The notes under the pieces: model-generated | Databases searched by the model: none | What the model was told of the DNA's origin: nothing | The model's input: only the letters and a program-made list of their open reading frames with translations | Origin: WJMT01 sp964611275 | GTDB taxonomy: Bacteria > Acidobacteriota > Aminicenantia > Aminicenantales > Aminicenantaceae | Reading direction: 5' to 3' | Assembly: GCA_964611275.1 (NCBI GenBank) | Contig: CAZSZS010000101.1 | Span: 1-16,563 of the forward strand | Length of the DNA: 16,563 nucleotides | In this document: positions 1 to 7,848 of the stretch, in pieces | How positions within the stretch are numbered: position 1 is the stretch's first letter | Layout of the letters: each line of letters opens with the position of its first letter | Program-made: the position numbers and the translations under genes

Positions 1-698
1 ACGAAGCCTTCTGTGACTATAATGATATGATGAACATCGCTGAAGATTTAATAAGCCAGTTAAGTCTGGAGCTTACAGGGAAAGAAGAAGTCACATACGG
101 AGAACACAAGATCTCGTTTAAAAAGCCCTGGAAGAGGATAAAATTTATGGATTCTTTATCAAAGTACAGCGGGTTGGCACCCAGTCGTTTTGATGATAAA
201 CAAGGCATAATTGAATTTGCTTCTGAACTAAGCGGTGAAGAGACCTTGAAATCTTATGGGAAAGCCCTGGATGTTATTTTTGATAAATATGTGAAACCGA
301 CTCTGATCCAGCCGACATTCGTGATCAATCCTCCGAAAGAGATTTCTCCTCTCGCAAAAGCGTCTAAAGACAACCCCGATGAAGCTGAACGGTTCGAGCT
401 GATCATAGCGGGTATGGAGATCGCAAATGCTTTCAGTGAGTTGACGGATCCCAAGGAGCAGGAAAAGAGGTTTTTACAGCAGGCGGAAGAGAGAAAAAAA
501 GGAGATGAGGAGTCCCATGTGGTGGATTATGATTATGTCCAGGCTCTGGAATACGGTCTTCCTCCCACAGGGGGCCAAGGAATAGGGATCGACCGGCTGG
601 TCATGATTTTTACTGACCGGCATTCCATAAGAGAGGTCATACTTTTCCCTCTTCTCCGCCCAAAGGAGAAAGGAGATAAGCCTGATTCTTCCGGATAG
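1..698 (+). CDS. lysS: Lysyl-tRNA synthetase, class II (3' part, 5' end outside window)
   Basis: This enzyme charges tRNA-Lys with lysine in the cytoplasm. The gene is cut by the window edge. The reading frame is open from base 3 and encodes about 231 residues, corresponding roughly to the C-terminal 45% of the usual ~500-aa enzyme. The fragment begins with EAFCDYNDMM, matching the aminoacylation-domain segment AYADYxD of bacterial LysRS. It continues through an IQPTFV...ISPLAK stretch, a GMEIANAFSELTDP stretch (lysine-site region in the family), and ends with class II motif 3, GGQGIGIDRLVMIF, then ILFPLLRP, the family's normal C-terminus followed by a short polar tail. It lies 21 nt upstream of lolC on the same strand, so it is probably the head of, or part of, the envelope operon; lysS next to lolC is a known arrangement in several diderm lineages. 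Identification is near certain from motif 3 and colinearity with the E. coli protein. Confidence 0.96.
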   Translation, partial: EAFCDYNDMMNIAEDLISQLSLELTGKEEVTYGEHKISFKKPWKRIKFMDSLSKYSGLAPSRFDDKQGIIEFASELSGEETLKSYGKALDVIFDKYVKPTLIQPTFVINPPKEISPLAKASKDNPDEAERFELIIAGMEIANAFSELTDPKEQEKRFLQQAEERKKGDEESHVVDYDYVQALEYGLPPTGGQGIGIDRLVMIFTDRHSIREVILFPLLRPKEKGDKPDSSG

Positions 699-719
699 AC
701 TCTCAAAAGGCCAGGAAAA

Positions 720-1940
720 ATGAACTTCGAATGGTTTGTAGCTAAAAGATACCTGACAGCCAAGCGAAAGCAGGCTTTTATATCGGTCATAACGTTTATC
801 TCTGTATTAGGAATAACCATAGGAGTGATGGCCCTTATTATTGCCATTGCGTTGATAACCGGATTCCAAAAAGACGTACAGGATAAAATACTGGGCTCCA
901 CTTCCCATATAATGGTTTCAGATCTGTCCGGAAAAGGTATCTCAGATTACAGTGTTTTCCTGGAAAGAGTAAAAACAATCGAGGGTATTACTGAAGTGAC
1001 TCCTGTTGCGTATATAACCGCATTCATAACAGGCCCTTATAAAAATTCGGGGATTGTATTAAGGGGGCTTGATTTTAGGCGTGAGGAAACCGCTTCTTTC
1101 TGGGTGGACCAGTTGGAGAGAGGTGATATTCCGGACTCTGAGACAGACGGTGAAAATATTCTGCTCGGATGGGACCTTGCCTTTGATCTCGGAGCCGGAG
1201 TCGGTGATATGGTGACCGTGCTTTCTGTATCTAACAGACTGACACCTACAGGGCTTTTCCCGAGGATAAAGAAACTCAGGGTCACAGGCATATTCCGTAC
1301 GGGATTGTATGAATATGATGCTTCCACAGCTCTTGTGGATTTACAAACGGCTCAGAATATCATCGGTATTGGCGATAAGATCAACCTTGTCCAGATAAAA
1401 ATAGACAATATATTTAAAGCTCCCCGGTTCAAGGAGGAAATAAGGGACATCCTTCCTCCGGAGACCTATGTCACTACCTGGATGGAGATGAATGAATCTC
1501 TCTTTTCCGCTCTCAAACTTGAGAAAAAGCTTATGTTTTTCACTATTGCTTTGATCATTCTGGTGGCTGCTTTAAATATCATAGCCACTCTGATCTTAAT
1601 GGTCATGGAGAAGACCAAGGACATCGGCATTCTTATGGCAATGGGGGCGACATCCCAGAGCATAAGAAAGATTTTTTTCCTCCAGGGCGCGACGATAGGG
1701 ATTTTGGGTACCTTCATAGGCACGGTTTTGGGATTAGCCTGGTGCTGGTTGGCCAACACATTTGAATTGATAAAAGTGCCTGTGGATATCTATCAGATTC
1801 CCTTTGTTCCTTTTAAAATAGGCGTTCTGGATTTATTGGTCATCATATTTTCAGCGATTTTCATCAGTTTTGTTTCAACTCTGTTTCCTTCTTACAGAGC
1901 ATCTAAAATCGATCCTGTCGGGGCATTGAAGTATGAATGA
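720..1940 (+). CDS. lolC: Lipoprotein-releasing ABC transporter permease (LolC/LolE/LolF family)
   Basis: This is the inner-membrane permease of the Lol system, which lifts mature lipoproteins out of the inner membrane for hand-over to the periplasmic carrier LolA. The 406 residues fit the family length (~400-415). The N-terminus MNFEWFVAKRYLTAKRKQ leads into the first membrane segment (about 24-50), then comes a large periplasmic domain (about 51-265). Three more membrane segments follow at about 269-297, 316-346 and 365-390, giving the 4-TM MacB/FtsX-type topology. The C-terminus, YRASKIDPVGALKYE, is the standard ending of the family. The start is preceded by a modest AGGA. The stop overlaps lolD by 8 nt, implying translational coupling and a shared complex. 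Only one permease gene is present, so the transporter may be a LolF-type homodimer with LolD rather than the E. coli LolCE heterodimer; a second permease elsewhere cannot be excluded. Confidence 0.92.
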   Translation: MNFEWFVAKRYLTAKRKQAFISVITFISVLGITIGVMALIIAIALITGFQKDVQDKILGSTSHIMVSDLSGKGISDYSVFLERVKTIEGITEVTPVAYITAFITGPYKNSGIVLRGLDFRREETASFWVDQLERGDIPDSETDGENILLGWDLAFDLGAGVGDMVTVLSVSNRLTPTGLFPRIKKLRVTGIFRTGLYEYDASTALVDLQTAQNIIGIGDKINLVQIKIDNIFKAPRFKEEIRDILPPETYVTTWMEMNESLFSALKLEKKLMFFTIALIILVAALNIIATLILMVMEKTKDIGILMAMGATSQSIRKIFFLQGATIGILGTFIGTVLGLAWCWLANTFELIKVPVDIYQIPFVPFKIGVLDLLVIIFSAIFISFVSTLFPSYRASKIDPVGALKYE

Positions 1941-2619
1941 AGCGCTTGAGATCATCAATTTAAGGAAGGATTATCCGCTTCCGCATGGGAAATTCTGTGT
2001 TTTCAAAGACGTCAACTTTACATTGAAGAGAAACGAGCTTGTAGCCATTATAGGTGTTTCAGGGGTTGGAAAAACAACATTTCTCAATCTGTGCGGAGCT
2101 TTAGATAGGCCTACAGAAGGAAAGATACTGATTGAAGGAGAGGACATCAATGCCAAAGACAAAAGACAGAAAGCAGAGATAAGAAACAAAAAAATAGGTT
2201 TTATTTTTCAATTTTATCATCTCCTTCCAGAGTTTAATGCGCAGGAAAATGTCAGCTTCCCACTTTTGATCAACGGTTACAGTTCTCATGAGGCGAAAAA
2301 AAAGGCTCTGAATATGCTCAAGGAAGTGTCTTTAGAGGACAAAGCTCTTATCCGCGTTTCTCAGCTCTCGGGAGGGGAACAGCAGAGAGTGGCTATTGCA
2401 AGGTCTTTGATCAATGAACCGGCCGTGCTTCTTGCTGATGAGCCCACCGGAAATATGGACTGGCTGACGGGAAAGAAGATATTAAAACTCATTCGGCAGC
2501 TTCATGACAGAAAAGAACTGTCTTCCATCATTGTGACCCATAATGAAAAAGTGGCTCAATTTTGTGACAGGATTTATTTGATGGAAGGCGGGGATTTGAA
2601 ACTATTTACTTATATCTGA
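1933..2619 (+). CDS. lolD: Lipoprotein-releasing ABC transporter ATPase LolD
   Basis: This cytoplasmic ATPase powers lipoprotein release by the adjacent LolC-type permease. The 228 residues are the usual LolD length. Visible parts are Walker A GVSGVGKT (41-48), the Q-loop at Q93 within FIFQFYHLLPEF (almost the LolD signature FxYQFHHLLPxF), the ABC signature LSGGE (145-149), Walker B LLADEP (166-171) with catalytic E170, a D-loop (GNMD, 173-176) and the switch His203 in IVTHN. All catalytic residues are intact. The ATG lies inside the last codons of lolC (8-nt overlap), so the two are probably translated together. The MacB and FtsE ATPases are close relatives, but the neighbour and the HLLPEF stretch favour LolD. 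It is followed by a 131-nt gap before bamA. Confidence 0.94.
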   Translation: MNEALEIINLRKDYPLPHGKFCVFKDVNFTLKRNELVAIIGVSGVGKTTFLNLCGALDRPTEGKILIEGEDINAKDKRQKAEIRNKKIGFIFQFYHLLPEFNAQENVSFPLLINGYSSHEAKKKALNMLKEVSLEDKALIRVSQLSGGEQQRVAIARSLINEPAVLLADEPTGNMDWLTGKKILKLIRQLHDRKELSSIIVTHNEKVAQFCDRIYLMEGGDLKLFTYI

Positions 2620-2750
2620 AGTTTAAATTACATGGACGTATCCCTATGGACTTGTGGATAATCCGGGTTTAATAAAAAGGATAATCACACGGTCTGAAGC
2701 AAAGTTGCTGCCTTTATTTTTAGAGGTAAATATGGTATAAGGATAGCGAT

Positions 2751-5111
2751 ATGAAAAAAGCGATATTAATAGCCATAGCGGTTCTTTTTCCTTTATTCGT
2801 CTATGGCCAGGAAGTGATAGAGAAGATAGAGATAACGGGAAACGAATTAGTCACTGAAGATACCATCCTCTATTATTTGACATTTGAGGAAGGGGATTAT
2901 TTTAATAAAGAGACCATACAGAGTGCTTTTAAGGTTTTGTGGGCCACTGGTTATTTTTCAGACATAAAAATAGAAGATGTTGACGGAGAAAGAGGCAAGG
3001 TCATCAGGGTCTATGTCGAAGAAAATCCCATTATAAAAAAAATAACGTACAAAACAGGGAAGAGGCTCAAAGAAAAAGATATTGTGGATAAACTAAAAGA
3101 AGAAAATGTGAACATACTTCCGTACTCCTATTACAGACCTTACTCTATAAGAAAGATAGAAGACACCATAAAGAGCATAATGGAAGAGAAGGGGCTTTCT
3201 ACAGGGAAAGTTGAGACAGAAGTGAAGCAAAAAGGAAAGAATGAAGTCGAAATCATTTTTAATGTTGATGCGGGGCACAAAATCAAAATCGGTGAGGTTG
3301 TTTTTGAGGGGGCACCCAAACTCAGAGATAGCACTCTTATGAATGCATTGAAAGAGAACAAGGAACACAGCTTTGTCTCATGGGCAAGCGGAAAGGATAC
3401 ATACAAGCAGGATCAGCTTGAATCAGATGTATCAAATCTGGTTGAAAAGTACAAAGAGCACGGCTTTATGGAGGCGCAAGTCGGGGAACCTGTCATAAAG
3501 GAAATTGAAAAAAGGTCGATTTTCTTCAAAAAACAGACCATGAAACAGATCATTATTCCTGTTGATGCAGGGTATTTGTATTTTGTCGGAGACATTACTA
3601 TAGATGGCAATGAATTTTTTAATGCAAAGAATTTAAGAACACTGATTCCTTTGAAGGAAGGAACTGTATACAGCATAGATGACAGAGAAAAAGGAGTGGA
3701 AGAAATAAGCAAACTCTATCAAAATTTTGGATATATGTATGTCAGAGTCATTCCGGTTGAGCGTCTTGATCCAAAAAACAAGAGGGTGAATGTGACCTAT
3801 AATATAGTGGAGGGTCCGGTGGCCTATATCCACAGGATAGAGTTTAAGGGAAATACGTATACCAACGATAAAGTCATGCGCCGGGAGATGATGACAAGAG
3901 AGGGAAGCCGGTTCAGTTATGATATGTTTAAGAACAGCTTGCTCAGAATAAATCAACTGGGCCTCGTCGAAATCGATCAGGACCCTAATATCAATCCTGA
4001 TCCTCAGGATCCATCCCAGGTCGACGTCACCATTAATGTGACTGAATTACAGAGAAACAATATTCAGTTTTCTGCAGGATACAGTGGATACCAGGGAGCC
4101 TTTGTGTCATTAAGTTACTCAACCGTTAATTTTCTGGGAGCCGGAGAGACATTAGAATTAACAGCGACTTACGGAAAGCGGACAAAAGTATATTCATTTG
4201 GATTTACAGAACCCTATATCTTTGACCTCCCCTTGAATGCAGGTTTTAATATTTATGACCGGTATATCGTTTATCCGGGTTTGTTTAATAGGAAGGGAAG
4301 AGGAATCAATGTCCATGTAGGGGGCCGTGTAAAAGGATACTGGAGAGCCAGATTGTCCTACGGACTTGAGTTTTTAGAGATGAGTGAATATGAAGGCGAG
4401 GAGGGAGACAGCTATTACAGTGACCTCTATTACTCAATGTATGGTTATGATTACTATAATTATTATTCCTCTTACTACGGTGGTGCGTATACTTACGGAA
4501 AATACGATATAAGCAGCATCACTCCCATGGTCTACCGGAATACAGTTGACAGCCCCTTAACCCCTTCGAGAGGCACACTCTATCTTGTAAGTTGTGAATT
4601 TGCAGGAGGGATTTTAGGCGGGGATGTCACAATGATAAAACCGACTTTTGAGTGGACTATATACAAGCCTATTTTAGGGAATACATCTCTCGGTTTCCAT
4701 GTTGAGTATAAATTCATTAATGCTAGCGGTGATACAGCCATTCCTTACTGGGAAAGATTTTATCTTGGAGGAGAAAGGTCAATAAGAGGTTATGATATTT
4801 ACACCATCGGTCCACGGAATGAAGAAGGTTACAATATGGGAGGAGTCAAATCCCTTGTTTTCAATGCAGAGTATATCATTCCTTTAGGAGGGCCGGTTTA
4901 TGCCATATTGTTCTATGACAGGGGAAACGCCTATTCTTCTGAACAGGATGTTGATATCAGTAATATGTATTCATCCGCAGGATTGGAAGCCAGGATCTTT
5001 GTTCCTGCTTTGAGGGTTCCTTTCAGGCTTATATTCTCATACAACAATCGAATAGCACGGTCAGGGGATTCTAATTTTAAGTTTCGTTTTGCCATAGGAA
5101 CAACTTTTTAA
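2751..5111 (+). CDS. bamA: Outer-membrane protein assembly factor BamA
   Basis: BamA is the Omp85-family core of the BAM complex that inserts beta-barrel proteins into the outer membrane. The 786 residues begin with a Sec signal peptide (MKKAILIAIAVLFPLFVYG, likely cut before Q20). About five POTRA domains follow (roughly 22-92, 93-172, 173-265, 266-350 and 351-426), each with the GN-type beta-hairpin feature, for example EITGNELV, TIDGNEFF and EFKGNTYT. The rest is the 16-strand barrel (about 428-786), with the conserved loop-6 motif as IRGY (678-681; usually VRGF) and a C-terminal beta-signal ending in Phe (FRFAIGTTF). An AAGGA sits nine bases before the ATG. Oddity: residues 547-585 hold 16 tyrosines in 39 positions, probably an extracellular loop insertion. 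bamA followed by skp and lipid A genes is the classic arrangement. Family assignment is certain; POTRA borders are approximate. Confidence 0.96.
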   Translation: MKKAILIAIAVLFPLFVYGQEVIEKIEITGNELVTEDTILYYLTFEEGDYFNKETIQSAFKVLWATGYFSDIKIEDVDGERGKVIRVYVEENPIIKKITYKTGKRLKEKDIVDKLKEENVNILPYSYYRPYSIRKIEDTIKSIMEEKGLSTGKVETEVKQKGKNEVEIIFNVDAGHKIKIGEVVFEGAPKLRDSTLMNALKENKEHSFVSWASGKDTYKQDQLESDVSNLVEKYKEHGFMEAQVGEPVIKEIEKRSIFFKKQTMKQIIIPVDAGYLYFVGDITIDGNEFFNAKNLRTLIPLKEGTVYSIDDREKGVEEISKLYQNFGYMYVRVIPVERLDPKNKRVNVTYNIVEGPVAYIHRIEFKGNTYTNDKVMRREMMTREGSRFSYDMFKNSLLRINQLGLVEIDQDPNINPDPQDPSQVDVTINVTELQRNNIQFSAGYSGYQGAFVSLSYSTVNFLGAGETLELTATYGKRTKVYSFGFTEPYIFDLPLNAGFNIYDRYIVYPGLFNRKGRGINVHVGGRVKGYWRARLSYGLEFLEMSEYEGEEGDSYYSDLYYSMYGYDYYNYYSSYYGGAYTYGKYDISSITPMVYRNTVDSPLTPSRGTLYLVSCEFAGGILGGDVTMIKPTFEWTIYKPILGNTSLGFHVEYKFINASGDTAIPYWERFYLGGERSIRGYDIYTIGPRNEEGYNMGGVKSLVFNAEYIIPLGGPVYAILFYDRGNAYSSEQDVDISNMYSSAGLEARIFVPALRVPFRLIFSYNNRIARSGDSNFKFRFAIGTTF

Positions 5112-5146
5112 AATAAACATTTAAAATAATAAATAGGAGGCTTAAG

Positions 5147-5683
5147 ATGTTATCAAGGAGCACAAGCAAATTTCTTTTTCTTACTCTTATTCTTTCTCTT
5201 TTATTTTCAACAGGTTTTGCTCAGGAAGATCAAAAAATAGGAGTTGTCGATTCCAACCTAATACTGCAGAACTCCATCGAAGGAAAAAAAGTGATGGCCC
5301 AGCTCAGGGAAAAGGAGTCAGTCAATCAAAAGCAGCTGGCCAATAAAGATGAGGAAATCCGAGAGCTGCAGAAAAAGATAAACACGCAGAGTTTAACCTT
5401 GACTCAGGAAGCTCGATTGAATCTCAACTCAGACCTTGAGCGATTAAGAACGGAGAGACAGAGGATCTATGAAGACAGCCAAAGAGATATGAATGAAACC
5501 GCAGCAAGGCTCTTCCAGAAGATCCAGAATGAAGTGATGCCCATTATCGAGCAGATCGGAAAGGAGAAAGGGCTGGCAGCTATTTTCGACCGTCAGAACA
5601 GCGGGGTTGTCTTTTTCAGTCCATCTGCCGATATCACTCAAGAAGTGATCCAGAGATACGATGCCCAAAAAGCAAAACAATAA
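5147..5683 (+). CDS. skp: Periplasmic OmpH/Skp-family chaperone
   Basis: Skp-type chaperones hold unfolded outer-membrane proteins in the periplasm on their way to BamA. The 178 residues match the family (about 160-180). A Sec signal peptide ends near GFA-QE (residues 1-25). The OmpH start motif KIGVVDSNLILQNSIEGKK follows, then a long charged coiled coil (about 50-125; the tentacles of the trimer) and the returning segment MPIIEQIGKEKGLAAIFDRQNSGVVFFSPSADIT, which forms the trimer body. The ribosome site is strong (AGGAGG, 7 nt before the ATG). It lies 35 nt after bamA and its 3' end overlaps fabZ by 23 nt, in line with co-expression. No odd residues were seen. The OmpH assignment is secure; the chaperone role is inferred from the family and from its bamA neighbour. 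Confidence 0.93.
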   Translation: MLSRSTSKFLFLTLILSLLFSTGFAQEDQKIGVVDSNLILQNSIEGKKVMAQLREKESVNQKQLANKDEEIRELQKKINTQSLTLTQEARLNLNSDLERLRTERQRIYEDSQRDMNETAARLFQKIQNEVMPIIEQIGKEKGLAAIFDRQNSGVVFFSPSADITQEVIQRYDAQKAKQ

Positions 5684-6143
5684 AAATTATTTTATTGATA
5701 TAAGAGAAATCCAGAATATACTGCCTCATCGATATCCTTTTTTGTTGGTGGACAGGGTTTTAAAATTGGAAAAGGGAAAGTCAATTTTAACTCTTAAGAA
5801 TGTGACCTATAACGAGCCCTTTTTTAATGGTCATTTTCCGGGAAACAAGATCATGCCGGGAGTCCTCATCGTTGAGGCCATGGCTCAGAGCGGAGGTATT
5901 CTGGTGTATCACTCTGTCCCTGATCCTAATGATTGGTTCATGATGTTGAGTAAGATAACCAATGCCAAATTCAGAAAACCGGTCATACCAGGGGATCAGA
6001 TTAAATTTTATGTTGATATGGTCAAAATGAGGAAAAGGTTCTGTGAAATCAAGGGGAAGGCTGTGGTGGACGGGGATATAGTGGTGGAATCTGAGATCAT
6101 AGCATCTATGCTGCATCAAGAGGAGATGAATGGACGGGAGTGA
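5661..6143 (+). CDS. fabZ: 3-hydroxyacyl-[acyl-carrier-protein] dehydratase FabZ
   Basis: FabZ dehydrates (3R)-hydroxyacyl-ACP to trans-2-enoyl-ACP in fatty acid synthesis and competes with LpxA for hydroxyacyl-ACP, which is why it sits in lipid A clusters. The 160 residues form one hotdog domain. The N-terminal signature ILPHRYPFLLVDR (20-32) is present, as are the catalytic His58 in NGHFPG and Glu72 in GVLIVEAMAQ (E. coli H54 and E68 with a 4-residue offset). The start chosen (5661) lies inside the last 23 nt of skp; no ATG, GTG or TTG in frame occurs between it and the conserved domain, so the overlap is real unless an ATT start is used. The 3' end overlaps lpxA by 14 nt. A FabA-type isomerase is unlikely given the ILPHRYPFL signature. 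Confidence 0.95.
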   Translation: MPKKQNNKNYFIDIREIQNILPHRYPFLLVDRVLKLEKGKSILTLKNVTYNEPFFNGHFPGNKIMPGVLIVEAMAQSGGILVYHSVPDPNDWFMMLSKITNAKFRKPVIPGDQIKFYVDMVKMRKRFCEIKGKAVVDGDIVVESEIIASMLHQEEMNGRE

Positions 6144-6930
6144 AACATATATTCATCCCACTGCAGAAATACACACAGAAGCCTTTCTGGATGAAGGTGT
6201 TTTTATAGGCCCTTATTCTGTTATAGGAAAACATGTTTCCATAGGGAAGGGAACCAAAATCGATGCGCATGTTTATGTGACCGGTCATACCTTAATCGGA
6301 CAGCACTGTCATTTTTTCCCATACACCTCAATTGGGACTGAACCCCAGGATCTCACGTATAAACAAGAGCCCACCCGAGTGGTCATAGGGAATAGAAATG
6401 TGTTCAGAGGATTTATGACCGTAGACAAAGGGACGCAAAAGGGAGGTGGAGAGACAAAGATAGGGGATGATAATTATTTTATGGCCTACTCCCATATTGC
6501 CCATGATTGTGTTGTTGGTAACCATGTTGTTTTTATAAATGGGGCCACTCTGGGTGGTCATTGTTTTATTGATGACTATGCCCAAATAGGAGGTTTAAGT
6601 GGCCTGCATCAATTTTGCCGGGTAGGAAAGTATGCCTTTATAGGTGGTTATTCCGTGATCACCCAGGATGTCCTTCCTTTTTCCCGGGTAGCGGGCAGTC
6701 GGCCCGTTCTTTTTTACGGGATCAATGCGGTTGGTCTGCGAAGAGAAAAATTTTCAAGGGAGAGAATTCGGGTCATCAAAAAAATGTATCATCTTTTGTT
6801 TCACTCTGACTTGAATACCAGCCAGGCTGTTGAGAAAATAAAAGCAGAAATATCTCCAAGTGACGACAGAAAGGAGATCATTGATTTTATCAGTTCTTCC
6901 AAGCGTGGAATATTGAAAAAACAGCAGTGA
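6130..6930 (+). CDS. lpxA: UDP-N-acetylglucosamine O-acyltransferase LpxA
   Basis: LpxA performs the first step of lipid A synthesis, moving a 3-hydroxyacyl chain from ACP to the 3-OH of UDP-GlcNAc (or to a 3-amino sugar in some lineages). The 266 residues (usual 255-265) start with left-handed beta-helix hexapeptide repeats (IHPTAEI, IGPYSVIG, VSIGKGTKI). The numbering is in exact register with E. coli: catalytic His125 in SHIAHDC, His144 in LGGHC, His160 in LHQFC, and Gly173 at the acyl-ruler position. The C-terminal alpha-helical domain (about 195-266) is present. The Gly at 173 would, by analogy to E. coli, allow a longer hydroxyacyl chain (about C14) than enzymes with Met there; this is inference. 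It overlaps fabZ by 14 nt and lpxI by 4 nt (GTGA). Confidence 0.96.
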   Translation: MDGSETYIHPTAEIHTEAFLDEGVFIGPYSVIGKHVSIGKGTKIDAHVYVTGHTLIGQHCHFFPYTSIGTEPQDLTYKQEPTRVVIGNRNVFRGFMTVDKGTQKGGGETKIGDDNYFMAYSHIAHDCVVGNHVVFINGATLGGHCFIDDYAQIGGLSGLHQFCRVGKYAFIGGYSVITQDVLPFSRVAGSRPVLFYGINAVGLRREKFSRERIRVIKKMYHLLFHSDLNTSQAVEKIKAEISPSDDRKEIIDFISSSKRGILKKQQ

Positions 6931-7739
6931 AGAGAGAAAAAAGGTTAGGGATCGTCGCGGGTTCAGGGGGGATCCCCTTATATATATGCCGTAAGGCTAA
7001 AGAGGAAGGGTATGCCTGTATTGCGGCGGGTATACACGGTGAATCCGATGAAAGAGTTGCAGAGCCGGCCGATTCATATGCCAGTTTTGAGGTAAAGGAT
7101 TTTTTAAGCATTGTTTCTTTTTTTAAAAAGAATGATGTCCGCCAGATAATATTCGCAGGGAAAGTCAGGCATAGAGATATATACTCAGAGGGCTCTTATC
7201 CTCTGCTTTTATCTTCTTTTATGAAAAAAACAAAAAGCAGGAATCCGGACGAAATTGTAAGGGCTGTATTTGACTATATAGAAAGTCAGGGAATCGAGGT
7301 CTTGGATCCTTCCCGTTTTCTATCGGATTTTTTCTGTGAGCAGGGTGTTTTAACCAAAGAAAAAGCATCTCCCGCTGTCAAAGAGGATATCGACTATGGA
7401 TGGCCTATTGCCAAACAAATGGCTGATCTTGAGATAGGACAGGCCGTGGTCATAAAAGACAAAGCTGTGGTTGCTGTGGAGGGCATGGAGGGAACGGACG
7501 AGACGATAATCAGAGGCGGGGTTTTAGGAGGAAATGGGTGTGTTGTGCTCAAAGTCGCCCGTACACATCAGGATATAAGGATCGACCAGCCAGCTGTGGG
7601 ATTGACAACGGTTCAAAGCCTTAAAAGGGCAGGATGCTCAGCCCTGTGTATAGAGGCCGAAAAAGTGCTTTTCATGAACAAAGACAAAGCGCTGAAACTG
7701 GCAGAACAAAACGGGATAACCATCATTTCAAGAAAGTGA
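6927..7739 (+). CDS. lpxI: UDP-2,3-diacylglucosamine pyrophosphatase LpxI
   Basis: LpxI hydrolyses UDP-2,3-diacylglucosamine to lipid X and UMP, the fourth step of lipid A synthesis, in bacteria that lack LpxH. It starts with GTG in a GTGA overlap with the lpxA stop, so it is translationally coupled. The 270 residues match the family (DUF1009, about 270-280). The N-terminal domain opens RLGIVAGSGGIPLYICRKA, with the GxGxxP loop at 12-17, and contains the IIFAGKVRH stretch. The C-terminal domain includes AVEGMEGTDETI, CVVLKVA and the QDIRIDQPAVG stretch (D216, D220), the region in which a catalytic Asp has been reported for Caulobacter LpxI; which Asp corresponds is my alignment guess. The position directly after lpxA supports the role. 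Confidence 0.92.
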   Translation: MKREKRLGIVAGSGGIPLYICRKAKEEGYACIAAGIHGESDERVAEPADSYASFEVKDFLSIVSFFKKNDVRQIIFAGKVRHRDIYSEGSYPLLLSSFMKKTKSRNPDEIVRAVFDYIESQGIEVLDPSRFLSDFFCEQGVLTKEKASPAVKEDIDYGWPIAKQMADLEIGQAVVIKDKAVVAVEGMEGTDETIIRGGVLGGNGCVVLKVARTHQDIRIDQPAVGLTTVQSLKRAGCSALCIEAEKVLFMNKDKALKLAEQNGITIISRK

Positions 7740-7816
7740 GAGAGTTTGATTTAGCCTTAATTATTCATCAGGTTTTTAAATGATTTGAATATTTTGGCCG
7801 GAGGGATTAAACTATA

Positions 7817-7846
7817 GGGCTGAAAATCAATAAGGCTGATAATCAT
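7817..7846 (+). repeat. Imperfect direct repeat before the oxidoreductase start
   Basis: GGCTGAAAATCA (7818-7829) and GGCTGATAATCA (7834-7845) are identical at 11 of 12 positions, with a 16-nt period. The second copy ends three bases before the ATG at 7849. No good Shine-Dalgarno lies at the normal distance there, so the repeat sits where the ribosome site should be. It could be a protein- or RNA-binding site, or chance. Confidence 0.35.
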
Positions 7847-7848
7847 AA

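Noticed and set aside
533..901. 122-aa open frame on the - strand across the lysS/lolC junction
   Set aside because: Both genes beneath it are well-supported family members; it is a shadow frame.
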